A stretch of 64,000 nt of DNA from a bacterium (lineage in GTDB: Bacteria > Bacillota > Bacilli > Lactobacillales > Streptococcaceae): assembly GCA_905221235.1 (NCBI GenBank), contig CAJNCJ010000010.1, forward strand, positions 1 through 64,000, given 5' to 3'. The notes beneath the pieces are model-generated. The model ran no database searches. It had not been told where the DNA came from and worked only from the letters and a program-made list of their open reading frames with translations. The translations under genes and the position numbers were made by a program. Shown one piece after another: positions 39,878 through 48,830 of the stretch (its first letter is position 1; each line of letters opens with the position of its first letter).

Positions 39878-40128
39878 GTCCCCCCTTAAAAATAGTGTTA
39901 TAGAGTTACAAAGTACTGATAGGTATTTTCATTTTCTAAGAGTTACGACGCGAAAGAAATAAAAACGAAACTTTTTTATTTCTGAAGCTAGTAAGGCGCA
40001 TAGGGTGACCGCGTTATAGCGGCAACCGTAGAATGACGAGCGACTACTTTGGAGCCGTCATTCTTTGCGAGTTACAAAGTACTGATAGGAAAACTCTTAG
40101 TGATAAATACCTACCATCTTATCGGGAC
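39878..40128 (-). promoter_or_regulatory. S_MK box (SAM-III riboswitch) of metK with a large insert
   Basis: In minus-strand RNA order: GUCCCGAUAAGAUGG (40128-40114), which matches the S_MK 5' strand GUUCCCGAAAGGAUGG; then UAGGUAUUU; then, about 170 nt later, AAUACCUAUCAGUACUUUGU and AACUC (to 39903), which matches the 3' strand CAGAUGCCUUGUAACC; then AAGGGGGGAC (39887-39878), the ribosome site that pairs with GUCCC. The arms UAGGUAUUU/AAAUACCUA and CUAAGAGUU/AACUCUUAG enclose the insert. SAM binding would hide the ribosome site. Confidence 0.88.
39903..40089. repeat. 21-bp direct repeat inside the metK leader
   Basis: GAGTTACAAAGTACTGATAG plus G occurs exactly at 39903-39923 and 40069-40089. 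Each copy is the complement of the SAM-site 3' strand of the S_MK box. The DNA between them also holds hairpins AGAATGACG/CGTCATTCT (40030-40063) and GAAATAAAAA/TTTTTTATTTC. Confidence 0.9.
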
Positions 40129-40142
40129 TATATAACTTTACC

Positions 40143-40151
40143 ATTATACCA
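40143..40151 (-). promoter_or_regulatory. metK extended -10 box
   Basis: Minus strand TGGTATAAT, with CTGCAA 17 nt upstream (40166-40171). Transcription would start just before the S_MK 5' strand. Confidence 0.7.
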
Positions 40152-40175
40152 TTTTTAAGCGCAATTTGCAGTCTA

Positions 40176-40283
40176 TATACTCAATAAAAATCAAAGAACA
40201 GCTTTTTGATTGTAGATAAAACTGACTAAATTAGTAACATATACCTAATACAAGATGACGCTAACTTGTTTTGAAGAGTATTA
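40176..40283 (-). repeat. Degenerate BOX element
   Basis: TATACTCAATAAAAATCAAAGAAC at the left resembles boxC reversed, and TTGTTTTGAAGAGTATTA at the right resembles boxA reversed. The middle, with AACTGAC and ACGCTAAC, is decayed. Orientation is opposite to the other two BOX copies. Confidence 0.65.
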
Positions 40284-40430
40284 ATGTACTGTTTCAATTT
40301 TTACTAATCTATTTTCAACCTGAACAATAGTTTGAAAATGAAAAGGGACTTTATTCTTTTTGTAACCTTACTGTAATAATTATCCGATTAAAAAATGATA
40401 AAATAGGTATGTACAGTTAAGGAGAGAATA

Positions 40431-40718
40431 ATGCCTGTAAGAAAATTACAATCCTATGAGGTAGACTATCAAGAAGAATTAAGCCAGCAGATTCCTCGCT
40501 ATCAAGATTATACACCTGAAGCACAATCTGATACTAATCTCAAGGAAATCCTATTTTTTGTTAATATTGCTGTTTTTTGTATCTGTATTGCTATCTTTAG
40601 TTTTATCTTTTTAGCATTAAATTTAACAACTGCTCTCGCATTTGTTACAGCAATCGGATTTAGCTTACTTGTTTTAAAAGTCCAACGCTCTATTATCAAA
40701 CGAAAATTTAGAAGATAA
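40431..40718 (+). CDS. Small membrane protein (DUF3270-like)
   Basis: 95-aa protein with a polar N-terminal third and two transmembrane helices (about residues 40-59 and 62-80), ending in a basic tail (RSIIKRKFRR). This resembles the streptococcal DUF3270 family, for which no function is known. A good GGAGAG site precedes the ATG. It is monocistronic and ends in a strong terminator. Confidence 0.78.
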   Translation: MPVRKLQSYEVDYQEELSQQIPRYQDYTPEAQSDTNLKEILFFVNIAVFCICIAIFSFIFLALNLTTALAFVTAIGFSLLVLKVQRSIIKRKFRR

Positions 40719-40761
40719 ATCATATCCTACGTCTAATCAAGTTGGTTTATAAAAAATTAGG

Positions 40762-40819
40762 AAAACAGAGGATTTAAGATGAAAAATGTGTTATTCATCT
40801 TAAATCCTCTGTTTTTTTT
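40762..40819 (+). terminator. Strong terminator after the DUF3270-like gene
   Basis: A stem of about 20 bp (AACAGAGGATTTAAGATGAA and its complement) with a 10-nt loop and eight T. Confidence 0.92.
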
Positions 40820-40936
40820 GACCAGCTTGCTAAATATAATTATTTACTTCATTGAATAACGTATATCCCTGCCCTTTTACCATTATCTTCTCCAAAATAT
40901 GCTATAATAATACCAAAAGATAAAGAAGGAAAATCT

Positions 40937-41746
40937 ATGATTAAACTACTAGCCTTGGATATGGACGGAACCCTCCTCAATGAAGCCAAGGAAATCCCAC
41001 AAGCTCACATCACTGCTATTCACCAAGCTATCGAAAAAGGTGTCAAACTGGTTCTCTGTACGGGTCGCCCGCTTTTCGGTGTCCTCCCCTACTATAAAAA
41101 ACTGGGCCTTGACCTCCAGAATGAGTATGTCATTGTTAACAATGGTTGTTCAACTCACCAGACCAGTGACTGGGGGCTAGTTGATTGGCAAGAACTCAGT
41201 TCATCTGACATCGAATACCTCTATGATCTAGCTGAAAAGAGTGACGTCCAGTTGACTCTTTTTGATGAGGAACACTATTTTGTCCTCGGTGGCAAGCCCA
41301 ATGAAATCATTCAAAATGATGCCAAACTAGTCTTTTCAGACTTAACTGAAATTTCTCTTGAGAAAGCGACTAGTGGCAAGTACCGTATGTTCCAAGGTAT
41401 GTTTTTAGGAACAAAAGAACAAACAGACGATTTTGAGCAGCGTTTTGCTGAAGAACTCTGTCAACGATTTAGCGGAGTTCGTTCGCAGCCTGTCATCTAT
41501 GAAGCCATGCCACTTGGAACGACAAAAGCTACTGCTCTTTCTCGACTAGCAGCGATTTTGAAGATTGAGCCATCAGAAATTATGGCCATGGGCGATGCCA
41601 ATAACGATATCGAAATGCTCCAGTTTGCAGGACTGGGCATTGCTATGGGAAATGCCAGCGATTATGTTAAAGCCCTTGCTGATGACGTTACAGCCAGCAA
41701 CGAAGAAGACGGCGTCGCGCGTGCGATTGAGAAGTATATTTTATAA
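40937..41746 (+). CDS. Cof-type HAD-superfamily sugar phosphatase
   Basis: 269-aa cytosolic hydrolase: LDMDGTLLNEAKEI (motif I), LCTGRPLFGV (motif II), lysine before ALSRLAAIL, and MGDANNDIEMLQFAGLGIAMGNA (motif IV). It belongs to the YidA/Cof group of sugar-phosphate phosphatases with a C2B cap. An extended -10 box (TGCTATAAT, about 40900-40908) and GAAGGAAA ribosome site lie upstream. Own terminator. Confidence 0.92.
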   Translation: MIKLLALDMDGTLLNEAKEIPQAHITAIHQAIEKGVKLVLCTGRPLFGVLPYYKKLGLDLQNEYVIVNNGCSTHQTSDWGLVDWQELSSSDIEYLYDLAEKSDVQLTLFDEEHYFVLGGKPNEIIQNDAKLVFSDLTEISLEKATSGKYRMFQGMFLGTKEQTDDFEQRFAEELCQRFSGVRSQPVIYEAMPLGTTKATALSRLAAILKIEPSEIMAMGDANNDIEMLQFAGLGIAMGNASDYVKALADDVTASNEEDGVARAIEKYIL

Positions 41747-41752
41747 TTAAGA

Positions 41753-41778
41753 AGCCCAGTTCATACCAACTGGGTTTT
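41753..41778 (+). terminator. Terminator after the HAD gene
   Basis: CCCAGTT / AACTGGG stem with TTTTGATATTT. Confidence 0.75.
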
Positions 41779-41799
41779 GATATTTAAGAATTCCTAAAA

Positions 41800-41819
41800 C
41801 TTTAGAAACTCTTTAGAAA
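41800..41819 (+). promoter_or_regulatory. Tandem direct repeat, candidate response-regulator operator
   Basis: CTTTAGAAA at 41800-41808 and again at 41811-41819, phased 11 bp. They end 29 nt before the -10 box TATACT (41849-41854), which has no good -35. OmpR-type activators bind such head-to-tail repeats. The OmpR-type regulator at 44473-45174 is the obvious candidate. Confidence 0.5.
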
Positions 41820-41887
41820 TCCTTGAGCTTTCTTTGATTTCTATGCTTTATACTAAAGTTATCAAAATAAATCAAAAGGAGAGAATC

Positions 41888-42796
41888 ATGAAAACAGTAC
41901 TTGACATTCATGGATTGTCCAAAAACTTTGCCAAACAAGCTATTCTTCAGGATCTTCATCTAACCATAAGAGAGGGAGATATTTATGGACTTATCGGGAA
42001 GAATGGAGCTGGGAAGACCACCTTGATAAAAATCATTACGCAACTACTGTTTGCGGATAAAGGAACTGTTTCCCTCTTTTCTAGCCATTCGGAACATGAG
42101 TGGACCAAGGCCCTATCTCGAGTAGGTTCAGTGATCGAATCACCTGTAGCCCATAATCACCTAACAGCCTATCAAAATCTGAAATATTACTGTATGATTC
42201 GTCATATTCCAAATGCTGATCAAGTCATTCGAGAAACGCTGGACTATGTAGGCTTGTCAGATACAGGTAAAAAAGTCTTTCGAGATTTCTCTCTTGGAAT
42301 GAAGCAAAGACTTGGCATCGCTATAGCTCTTCTCTCCAAACCAGACTTCCTGATTTTAGATGAACCTATCAATGGACTTGACCCAATTGGTATCAAAGAA
42401 TTTCGTTTGATGATTCAACGACTCAATCAAGAAAAAGGAATCACCATTCTCATCTCTAGCCATATCTTGTCAGAACTCTACCTCGTAGCTAATCGCTTTG
42501 GTATTTTAGATCAAGGCAAGATTATCCGTGAAATCAGCAAAGCTGAATTTGAAACACTAAGTGAGGATTATATTGTGCTTAAGACAGCTGACAAAGAGAA
42601 AGCTTGCCAAGTATTGAAAGAACAAATCCAGCTCCAGTTCAAGGTTGTCAATCCAGAAAATGAAATCCACATTTTTGGTCAGGAACAAGATGTCAAACAG
42701 ATTCTTAAGGAATTAACCTTGGCAGATGTCGCTATTGACGAGATTTACTACGCCCGTCAAAACCTAGAAGAATACTTCACACAATTGGTCGAATAG
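41888..42796 (+). CDS. ABC transporter ATP-binding protein (BcrA-type)
   Basis: 302-aa ATPase: Walker A GKNGAGKTT, signature SLGMKQRLGIAIALL, Walker B FLILDEPINGLDP, and the H-loop SSHILSEL. It resembles BcrA-like exporters that give self-protection against peptide antibiotics. AAGGAGAGAATC precedes the ATG at 41888; the in-frame ATG at 41834 overlaps the promoter. The permease follows after 10 nt. Confidence 0.92.
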   Translation: MKTVLDIHGLSKNFAKQAILQDLHLTIREGDIYGLIGKNGAGKTTLIKIITQLLFADKGTVSLFSSHSEHEWTKALSRVGSVIESPVAHNHLTAYQNLKYYCMIRHIPNADQVIRETLDYVGLSDTGKKVFRDFSLGMKQRLGIAIALLSKPDFLILDEPINGLDPIGIKEFRLMIQRLNQEKGITILISSHILSELYLVANRFGILDQGKIIREISKAEFETLSEDYIVLKTADKEKACQVLKEQIQLQFKVVNPENEIHIFGQEQDVKQILKELTLADVAIDEIYYARQNLEEYFTQLVE

Positions 42797-42806
42797 GAGG
42801 AAAATC

Positions 42807-43559
42807 ATGATACATACCATTCAAGCAAACTTTTACCGTCTTTTCCGTTCCAAAGGTTTTTGGATTACAGAATTCATTCTCTTTGTACTCATGTTAATGG
42901 GGGCTATTTTTGGGGCTACTGGCCATCTGATGGCAATCCAGACAGAAGAACCAGAAATTCCAACCCATGGTTGGGACGGTGTACAAGCCCTGATCAACGC
43001 ATCTAGTCAAGGTTCAAACCTCGTTTTTCTCTGCATCGTCCTAGCCTGCCTCGTTCTTGGAGTTGATTTAATCGGCAAACTCTATAAAAATAATTTAACA
43101 GTGGGTGTTTCTCGTACCGAGTTTTTTCTAGCGAAAGCCTTTGTATTGGCTTCTATTGCACTTTTACAAGTTATCATCAGCCTTGTGATTGCCTTTATTC
43201 CAGCAACTATCTTAAATGGATTTGGAGCTATGCCTGATGGCTTTATTGGTAATCTACTGATAACCATTTTCCTTCAATTCCTTTGCCTCCTTGCTTGGCT
43301 TTCCATTGTTTCCTTTATTCTCTATGTTAGTCACTCTTATCTTGCAGTATTTATTGGATATTTGGTCAGCTCTATCTTACTTTCTATGCCAATGCTCATC
43401 TTCCCAAGTATCAAAATTTTGCCATATTTATCATTGCAATTTTTCTATGCTATGACTGCTAATAGTGAATCCATTTTCTATACACTTATAGTTAGCTTAG
43501 CTGTTATTGTAATCTTTAATCTAAGTGGACTGGCAGTTTTCAAAAAGAAAAGTCTATAA
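42807..43559 (+). CDS. ABC-2-type permease of the BcrA-like transporter
   Basis: 250-aa integral membrane protein with six hydrophobic segments, partner of the ATPase just upstream. Together they form a small efflux or protection pump. It is convergent with a histidine kinase/response regulator pair, a layout common for peptide-antibiotic stress modules. GGAGGAAAATC precedes the ATG. Confidence 0.88.
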   Translation: MIHTIQANFYRLFRSKGFWITEFILFVLMLMGAIFGATGHLMAIQTEEPEIPTHGWDGVQALINASSQGSNLVFLCIVLACLVLGVDLIGKLYKNNLTVGVSRTEFFLAKAFVLASIALLQVIISLVIAFIPATILNGFGAMPDGFIGNLLITIFLQFLCLLAWLSIVSFILYVSHSYLAVFIGYLVSSILLSMPMLIFPSIKILPYLSLQFFYAMTANSESIFYTLIVSLAVIVIFNLSGLAVFKKKSL

Positions 43560-43563
43560 AAAC

Positions 43564-43592
43564 GACCTCCTCTAGCCTACAGAGGAGGTTTA
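43564..43592. terminator. Shared bidirectional terminator
   Basis: ACCTCCTCT / AGAGGAGGT stem between the convergent permease and kinase genes, T-rich on the + side. Confidence 0.8.
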
Positions 43593-43597
43593 TTTCG

Positions 43598-44476
43598 TTA
43601 AAAATAAATGAAAACCGATAACCACTGTCCATCTGTGCTTAGTTTCATCTCTGCACCGAGAAGATGGCATAATTCCTCAGTAATATAGAGACCTAAACCA
43701 GAGGATTCTTCGGTGTCAGATAGATTTTCAGAATAAAAACGGTTGCTGAGATTTTCTATTTTTTTGATGGGCTGTTTGACAAGGTTTGCAATCTCTAAGA
43801 CAAGCTGTTCCTTTTCCTTTCTCAAAGATAGCCGCGCTTCTTCCTTGCCATGTTTGAGGACATTTCCAAGCAGATTTTGTAAAATACGATCCAGCAAGTC
43901 TTCATCAGTCCTCATTTTTAAACCGGCTTCAACCTTAAAATCAAGCGTGATATTTGCCGCCTGAAAAACATCATAATAAGCCAGAGTCTTTTTGGTAATA
44001 AAAGCTGAAAAATCCACTTCTTCCAGTTTCGGTTTGACAGCTCCTTCCATCAAACGCCGATATTCTAGGAGTGCCTCCAAACGTTTGGAAACTAAATCAA
44101 GATGCTGGGCTACTTTTTGTAAGGTTTCTCCTTTGTTTTCAGGAGACTTTATCAATTGTTGAGTGTAGCCTGACGCGATAGTCAAAGGTGTCCGAATATC
44201 ATGGGCGATATTGCTGATGGCCATATCCAGAGTCTGCTTTTCCCTTTTCATCACCAATCGAGATTGTTCCACTTCCTGAAATAGATTTTCAATCTGCTGG
44301 TAGAGCTGTAAAAAATGTTTGGAAAAAATGCTGACTCCGACTCTTTTCATACTACCCGTGAGAATCTTGTCTTCAATCTGTTGACTCAGGCTCTTAAGTG
44401 CTAGATGATAGCGAATCAATGAAATCGATAAAATAATTAGGAGTACTAGTAGGACAAAAATTATCATGTAGGTCAT
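43598..44476 (-). CDS. Sensor histidine kinase
   Basis: 292-aa kinase with a single N-terminal membrane helix (residues 3-22) and no extracellular sensor domain. H box SNIAHDIRTPLTIASGY, N box LLDRILQNLLGNVLKH, G2 box SGLGLYITEEL. The G1 box is unusual: where DNG is expected it reads ANLV. It may sense through the linked ABC transporter. The ATG at 44476 overlaps the regulator stop (ATGA), with AGGAGA upstream. Confidence 0.92.
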   Translation of the reverse strand: MTYMIIFVLLVLLIILSISLIRYHLALKSLSQQIEDKILTGSMKRVGVSIFSKHFLQLYQQIENLFQEVEQSRLVMKREKQTLDMAISNIAHDIRTPLTIASGYTQQLIKSPENKGETLQKVAQHLDLVSKRLEALLEYRRLMEGAVKPKLEEVDFSAFITKKTLAYYDVFQAANITLDFKVEAGLKMRTDEDLLDRILQNLLGNVLKHGKEEARLSLRKEKEQLVLEIANLVKQPIKKIENLSNRFYSENLSDTEESSGLGLYITEELCHLLGAEMKLSTDGQWLSVFIYF

Positions 44477-45174
44477 TGCTTGTCTCCTTTTAATCTTACC
44501 CCAACTCCCCAAATGGTTTCAATATATTCTTGATTTGGGTCAAGCTGGTTTAATTTTTTACGAAGATTACTCAAATGCGTATTGAGGGTATTATCTCCAG
44601 GTAGATAGCTCTCTTCCCATACCATTTCATAAAGTTCTTCCTTGGTGAAAATTTTCTTTGGATGTTTAAGGAGAGTTTGGAGAATCAAGTATTCTTTCTT
44701 AGCAAGGCGAATGGTTTCCTGACTATTTTTAATTTCAAAACTTTCTGCATCAAACTGGATATTTTTCAAGTTTTGTGACAGATTTTCAGTTTTTTCTATT
44801 TCCATAGGCTGTTTTTCTACACTTTGGCGTAATTGAACAGTAACTCTGGCAAAGACTTCGTCCAAATCAAAAGGCTTGACTATGTAATCATTGGCACCGT
44901 CTAAGAGGTATTGACTGATCAACTTCTTATCGCTCAAAGCCGTTAGCATAATGACTGGAATTTGACTTTGTTCCCTGATAGCTTTTAAAACCTGATCCCC
45001 ATTTTTCCCAGGAAGCATGATATCGAGCAAAACGAGGTCAATTCCCCCTTGGTCAAAATGCATGATTCCTTCTGTACCAGAAAAGGCTTGAATCACCTCA
45101 TGCTCGTCAGCAAGAAGTGTTCGCAAAATTTCTTGAATGTCACTATTGTCTTCAATAACCAATATTCTAGCCAT
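44473..45174 (-). CDS. OmpR-family response regulator
   Basis: 233-aa regulator with a receiver domain (VIEDNSDIQ acidic pair, phospho-aspartate in LVLLDIMLPG, lysine in YIVKPFD) and a C-terminal winged helix (AKKEYLILQTLLKHPKKIFTKEEL). Pairs with the kinase downstream by a 4-nt overlap. TGCTATAAT (45197-45205, minus strand) is its -10 box. The likely target is the convergent ABC exporter. Confidence 0.95.
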   Translation of the reverse strand: MARILVIEDNSDIQEILRTLLADEHEVIQAFSGTEGIMHFDQGGIDLVLLDIMLPGKNGDQVLKAIREQSQIPVIMLTALSDKKLISQYLLDGANDYIVKPFDLDEVFARVTVQLRQSVEKQPMEIEKTENLSQNLKNIQFDAESFEIKNSQETIRLAKKEYLILQTLLKHPKKIFTKEELYEMVWEESYLPGDNTLNTHLSNLRKKLNQLDPNQEYIETIWGVGVRLKGDKQ

Positions 45175-45282
45175 AAATACCAACCTTTCTGCAACTATTA
45201 TAGCATGTTTTATTGATAAAGCTTAAACAGAAAAGCTCTTTTCATTAGAATCGTGCAACTTTTTTCAGACAGTTTTAAAAGA

Positions 45283-45311
45283 TTGATTTCCTTATATTTT
45301 TCCTTTATACT
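45283..45311 (+). promoter_or_regulatory. Promoter of the VIT1-type gene
   Basis: TTGATT, 17-nt spacer, TATACT, 19 nt before the ATG. Confidence 0.8.
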
Positions 45312-45330
45312 GGATAAAAAGGAGAATAAT

Positions 45331-46026
45331 ATGTCAGAAACAAATCACGAAATTGATTCAAATTTTGCAGGTCGTTTAAATATTCTGCGTGCGGGCGTTC
45401 TTGGTGCCAATGATGGGATTATTTCCATTGCTGGTGTGGTCATTGGGGTTGCCAGTGCTACGACCAATATCTGGATTATCTTTTTATCAGGTTTTGCGGC
45501 TATCCTAGCAGGTGCCTTTTCTATGGCTGGTGGAGAATATGTATCCGTTTCAACTCAAAAAGATACAGAGGAAGCAGCCGTTGCGCGTGAGCAAGTCTTG
45601 CTAGACCAAGATATAGAGTTAGCCAAAAAGTCTCTCTATGCCACCTATATTCAAAATGGAGAATGTGAAACCTCTGCCCAACTCTTGACCAACAAGGCCT
45701 TTCTTAAAAATCCACTCAAGGCTTTGGTAGAGGAAAAATACGGGATAGAGTATGAAGAGTTTACCAATCCTTGGCACGCTGCCATTTCTAGCTTTGTTGC
45801 CTTTTTCCTTGGAAGCTTGCCTCCAATGCTCTCAGTAACCATTTTCCCAAGTGATTACCGCATCCCCGCTACTGTTCTTATCGTAGCCCTATCACTCTTG
45901 GTTACTGGCTATACTAGTGCCAAACTTGGAAAAGCCCCAACCAAAACAGCTATGATTCGAAACCTTGCTATCGGTCTCTTGACCATGGGAGTTACCTTCT
46001 TACTCGGTCAACTTTTCAGCATTTAG
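45331..46026 (+). CDS. VIT1/CCC1-family iron/manganese transporter
   Basis: 231-aa membrane protein with five hydrophobic segments. The family marks are LRAGVLGANDGIISIAGVVIG (first helix) and AGAFSMAGGEYVSVSTQKD (second helix). Relatives export or sequester Fe(II)/Mn(II). The polar middle segment (about residues 80-140) is short, so it is the plain VIT form without a ferritin domain. AAGGAGAATAAT precedes the ATG at 45331. Confidence 0.9.
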   Translation: MSETNHEIDSNFAGRLNILRAGVLGANDGIISIAGVVIGVASATTNIWIIFLSGFAAILAGAFSMAGGEYVSVSTQKDTEEAAVAREQVLLDQDIELAKKSLYATYIQNGECETSAQLLTNKAFLKNPLKALVEEKYGIEYEEFTNPWHAAISSFVAFFLGSLPPMLSVTIFPSDYRIPATVLIVALSLLVTGYTSAKLGKAPTKTAMIRNLAIGLLTMGVTFLLGQLFSI

Positions 46027-46035
46027 AACACAAGA

Positions 46036-46069
46036 AATACCTCGATTTTGAAGTCGAGGTATCTTTTTT
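46036..46069. terminator. Shared bidirectional terminator
   Basis: ATACCTCGA / TCGAGGTAT stem with T-run, between the VIT1-type gene and the convergent bceB-like gene; it touches the stop codon of the latter. Confidence 0.85.
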
Positions 46070-48056
46070 ACATTTGCACAATCTTGCGATAACTTCTTGA
46101 AGTAATCATGAAAATCAGCACATAGGCGATGAGGAAGATAGCGCAGATAGACAAGGTCACAATCAACATCATATTCGTATCTATTACACCAATTACTTTT
46201 AAAATCAGACTAAGCATATGGTAGGCAAAGGCTAGATGTATGAAGGCAAAAAGCAAAGGAAGGAAGAAAACAGTTAAAACCTGTTTGTTAATGGTTTGCT
46301 TGATTTGCTTTTGATCTAAACCGACTTTCTGCAAGATAATAAAGCGTTCACGGTCTTCATAGCCTTCAGAAATTTGTTTGTAGTAAATGACCAGAACGGT
46401 TCCGACCATAAAGATAATGGATAGGAAAATACCGATAAAGAAGACACCACCAAAAAGGGCACTCATCTGAGAACTAGCATCTGCTAGATTACTACCATAA
46501 ACATAGCTACCTTGAGTGTTTAGTTCAGCATTAAACTGGTTGAGATATTTTTCATATTCTTCAGCAACCTTGATCTGTTCTTCTTCGCTGACATTTACAT
46601 TCATACCACCGTAAAGCTGATTATAGATAGCCGAATCTGGGAATTGGTCCAAAAAGGCTTGTAGATTAGGTACAACAAGGTAATTGTAATCAGTAGTCAA
46701 AATATTAAACTGATTTGGGACATGGTTCACAATAAAATCATTATTAAATTCTTCTTTTACAGAAAATTGATGGTCGTTTAGAGTTAGAGCTTTCTGTCCT
46801 TTCAGTCCGTCATTTTTGGCAAAGAGACCGACCTCATTTCCTGATAGAGAAAGCTTCTGACCTGTCATATTTTCATAATCTTTTTGGTCAAATACCATGA
46901 AAACTGTTTTGGGTTGGACACGGTTTTGTCCTTTTTCAAAAAGTGTTAACTTAGTTCCTTCTTGATTTGCAATACCAAAGTCACTGTAACGAAGCACTTC
47001 TTTCTCTTTGACGCTATAAGCTTTGTCACTTGCAAACTGACTCAAGAGTTTGTCCAAGTCTTCTTTTTCAACATTTTGTCCAGTAATTCCAAAGTCATGC
47101 GGATTCATCACTTTTTTAAAGGATTCTGAGGCATTGAAAATACTAGTAGCTGCTGACATGGTTACCAAAACCATTGTTGACAAGATAGCGATAGTTGCAA
47201 GGCCCACCGCATTTTTCTTCATACGGAAAATCAAGTTAGACACTGAGATAAGGTTATTTGGCTGGTAATAGTATTTCTTGTTTTTCTTTAAGATTTGTAG
47301 GAAAACAGTAATCCCTGCATTGAACAAGAGATAGGTTCCAAAGATAACCAGCAAAACAGCTAGGAAGAAAGTTGTTAAAGCTGTAAGAGGATCTTTTACC
47401 GTAAGGGCAAGATAGTAGCCAATCCCTAAACTAATCGAACCAAGAATAGTTTGGAGAGGTAGGAAACGACCTTTTTTCTCACCACTAGCTTTCTCACGTG
47501 AGAGTTGGAGGGCATTCATACGGGCGATTCGAAGGGCATTCAGGAACATGAGGCCTAGGAAAATCAAACCAAAGACAACAAGTACTGCAATGACAACATT
47601 CATCTGAAAGGTAGCGACCAGCTCAACCTTCAATTTCATCAGTTTGAGCAAGAAAGCGAAAATCAACTTGTCAAACAAGGCTCCAATACCGATCCCTGCT
47701 CCAACAGTTAGAATTCCAAATAGCACCAACTCTTTAAAGGACATACTGATCAGATGGCGCTTTTCCAAGCCCAACATGCCATAAATCCCTAGTTCCTTGG
47801 AACGGTTTTTCATGACAAAACTATTGGCGTAAAGGACAATAATAGCTGACGCAAGAGTGACGACAAACATACCAAATCCAAGAGTAGCTTGAATGGTTGT
47901 CCCTCCACGGATTTCCGCAATCTTGGGATTGAAGGTTAGAGAGTAAAAGAGATAGGTGACGGTGACTGCCAAGAGAACAGCCAGCGCAAAAGGATAGTAG
48001 AGTTTGCGGTTTTTAATCAAGTTCGATACCGCTAACTTATTGGTTAATCGAAACAT
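46068..48056 (-). CDS. BceB-type ABC permease (FtsX domains)
   Basis: 662-aa permease with 10 predicted helices: one, three (with the FtsX motif FVVTLASAIIVLYANSFVMK), two, one, then a large extracellular domain (about residues 310-520), then three. This is the Bce architecture for detoxifying or sensing peptide antibiotics such as bacitracin. It follows the ATPase with 1 nt between, and GAGGTGA in the ATPase tail serves as ribosome site. Confidence 0.93.
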   Translation of the reverse strand: MFRLTNKLAVSNLIKNRKLYYPFALAVLLAVTVTYLFYSLTFNPKIAEIRGGTTIQATLGFGMFVVTLASAIIVLYANSFVMKNRSKELGIYGMLGLEKRHLISMSFKELVLFGILTVGAGIGIGALFDKLIFAFLLKLMKLKVELVATFQMNVVIAVLVVFGLIFLGLMFLNALRIARMNALQLSREKASGEKKGRFLPLQTILGSISLGIGYYLALTVKDPLTALTTFFLAVLLVIFGTYLLFNAGITVFLQILKKNKKYYYQPNNLISVSNLIFRMKKNAVGLATIAILSTMVLVTMSAATSIFNASESFKKVMNPHDFGITGQNVEKEDLDKLLSQFASDKAYSVKEKEVLRYSDFGIANQEGTKLTLFEKGQNRVQPKTVFMVFDQKDYENMTGQKLSLSGNEVGLFAKNDGLKGQKALTLNDHQFSVKEEFNNDFIVNHVPNQFNILTTDYNYLVVPNLQAFLDQFPDSAIYNQLYGGMNVNVSEEEQIKVAEEYEKYLNQFNAELNTQGSYVYGSNLADASSQMSALFGGVFFIGIFLSIIFMVGTVLVIYYKQISEGYEDRERFIILQKVGLDQKQIKQTINKQVLTVFFLPLLFAFIHLAFAYHMLSLILKVIGVIDTNMMLIVTLSICAIFLIAYVLIFMITSRSYRKIVQM

Positions 48057-48057
48057 A

Positions 48058-48816
48058 CTAATTCACCTCGCTTGCCATGACAGTCAAGGTATCAGAGATT
48101 TCTTGGAACATCTGACGCTCAGTCTTCTCTCCACGGTAGATTTGATTGTAAAGAATGCCGTCCTTGATAAAGAGTACACGCTTAGCCCTGCTGGCTGCTG
48201 CAGTTGAGTGGGTTACCATGAGAATGGTTTGGCCACGCTCATTGATTTCGTCAAACACATCAAGTAAGGCTGAAGATGATTTGGAATCAAGAGCTCCTGT
48301 CGGTTCGTCTGCAAGGAGGATTTCAGGTTCTGTGATGATAGCGCGTGCTACTGCTACACGCTGTTTTTGCCCACCGGAGATTTCATAAGGGTACTTCTCT
48401 TGCAATTGGTTAATGCCTAGATTCTCAGCTGTTACCACTAATTTTTTCATCATTTCCGTAATGGGTCTTCTTGACAAGACAAGCGGAAGCAAGATATTGT
48501 CCTTAACAGAAAGAGTATCTAGCAAGTTAAAGTCTTGGAAGACAAAGCCCAATTTTTCACGACGGAAGCTAGAAGCCTGTGAATTTTTAATGGTTGCTGT
48601 ATCAGTTCCGTTCAAGTAAACCTGCCCACGAGTTGGTTTGTCCAGCATAGCTAGAATATTGAGAAGAGTTGATTTACCAGAACCAGACTCACCCATGATA
48701 GCAACGTAGTCACCCTTTTCTACGGTAAAGTGAATATCCTTTAGGGCCTCTACTTGGTTGCCCTGAAAACGAGTTTTGTAAATTTTTTGAACATGTTTTA
48801 CATCTAAAAGTGTCAT
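48058..48816 (-). CDS. BceA-type ABC ATPase
   Basis: 252-aa ATPase of the MacB/LolD-like group: Walker [10 protein letters not shown], signature [14 protein letters not shown], Walker [13 protein letters not shown]. Works with the BceB-type permease downstream. AAAGGAGAATCTC precedes the ATG at 48816; the longer frame to 48873 runs through the small ORF upstream and is not used. Confidence 0.95.
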   Translation of the reverse strand: MTLLDVKHVQKIYKTRFQGNQVEALKDIHFTVEKGDYVAIMGESGSGKSTLLNILAMLDKPTRGQVYLNGTDTATIKNSQASSFRREKLGFVFQDFNLLDTLSVKDNILLPLVLSRRPITEMMKKLVVTAENLGINQLQEKYPYEISGGQKQRVAVARAIITEPEILLADEPTGALDSKSSSALLDVFDEINERGQTILMVTHSTAAASRAKRVLFIKDGILYNQIYRGEKTERQMFQEISDTLTVMASEVN

Positions 48817-48830
48817 GAGATTCTCCTTTC

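Noticed and set aside
46068..48816. Pairing the BceAB transporter with the two-component system at 43.6-45.2 kb
   Set aside because: Possible, but a metal transporter with its own promoter lies between them, and the kinase is better placed to serve the convergent BcrA-like exporter.
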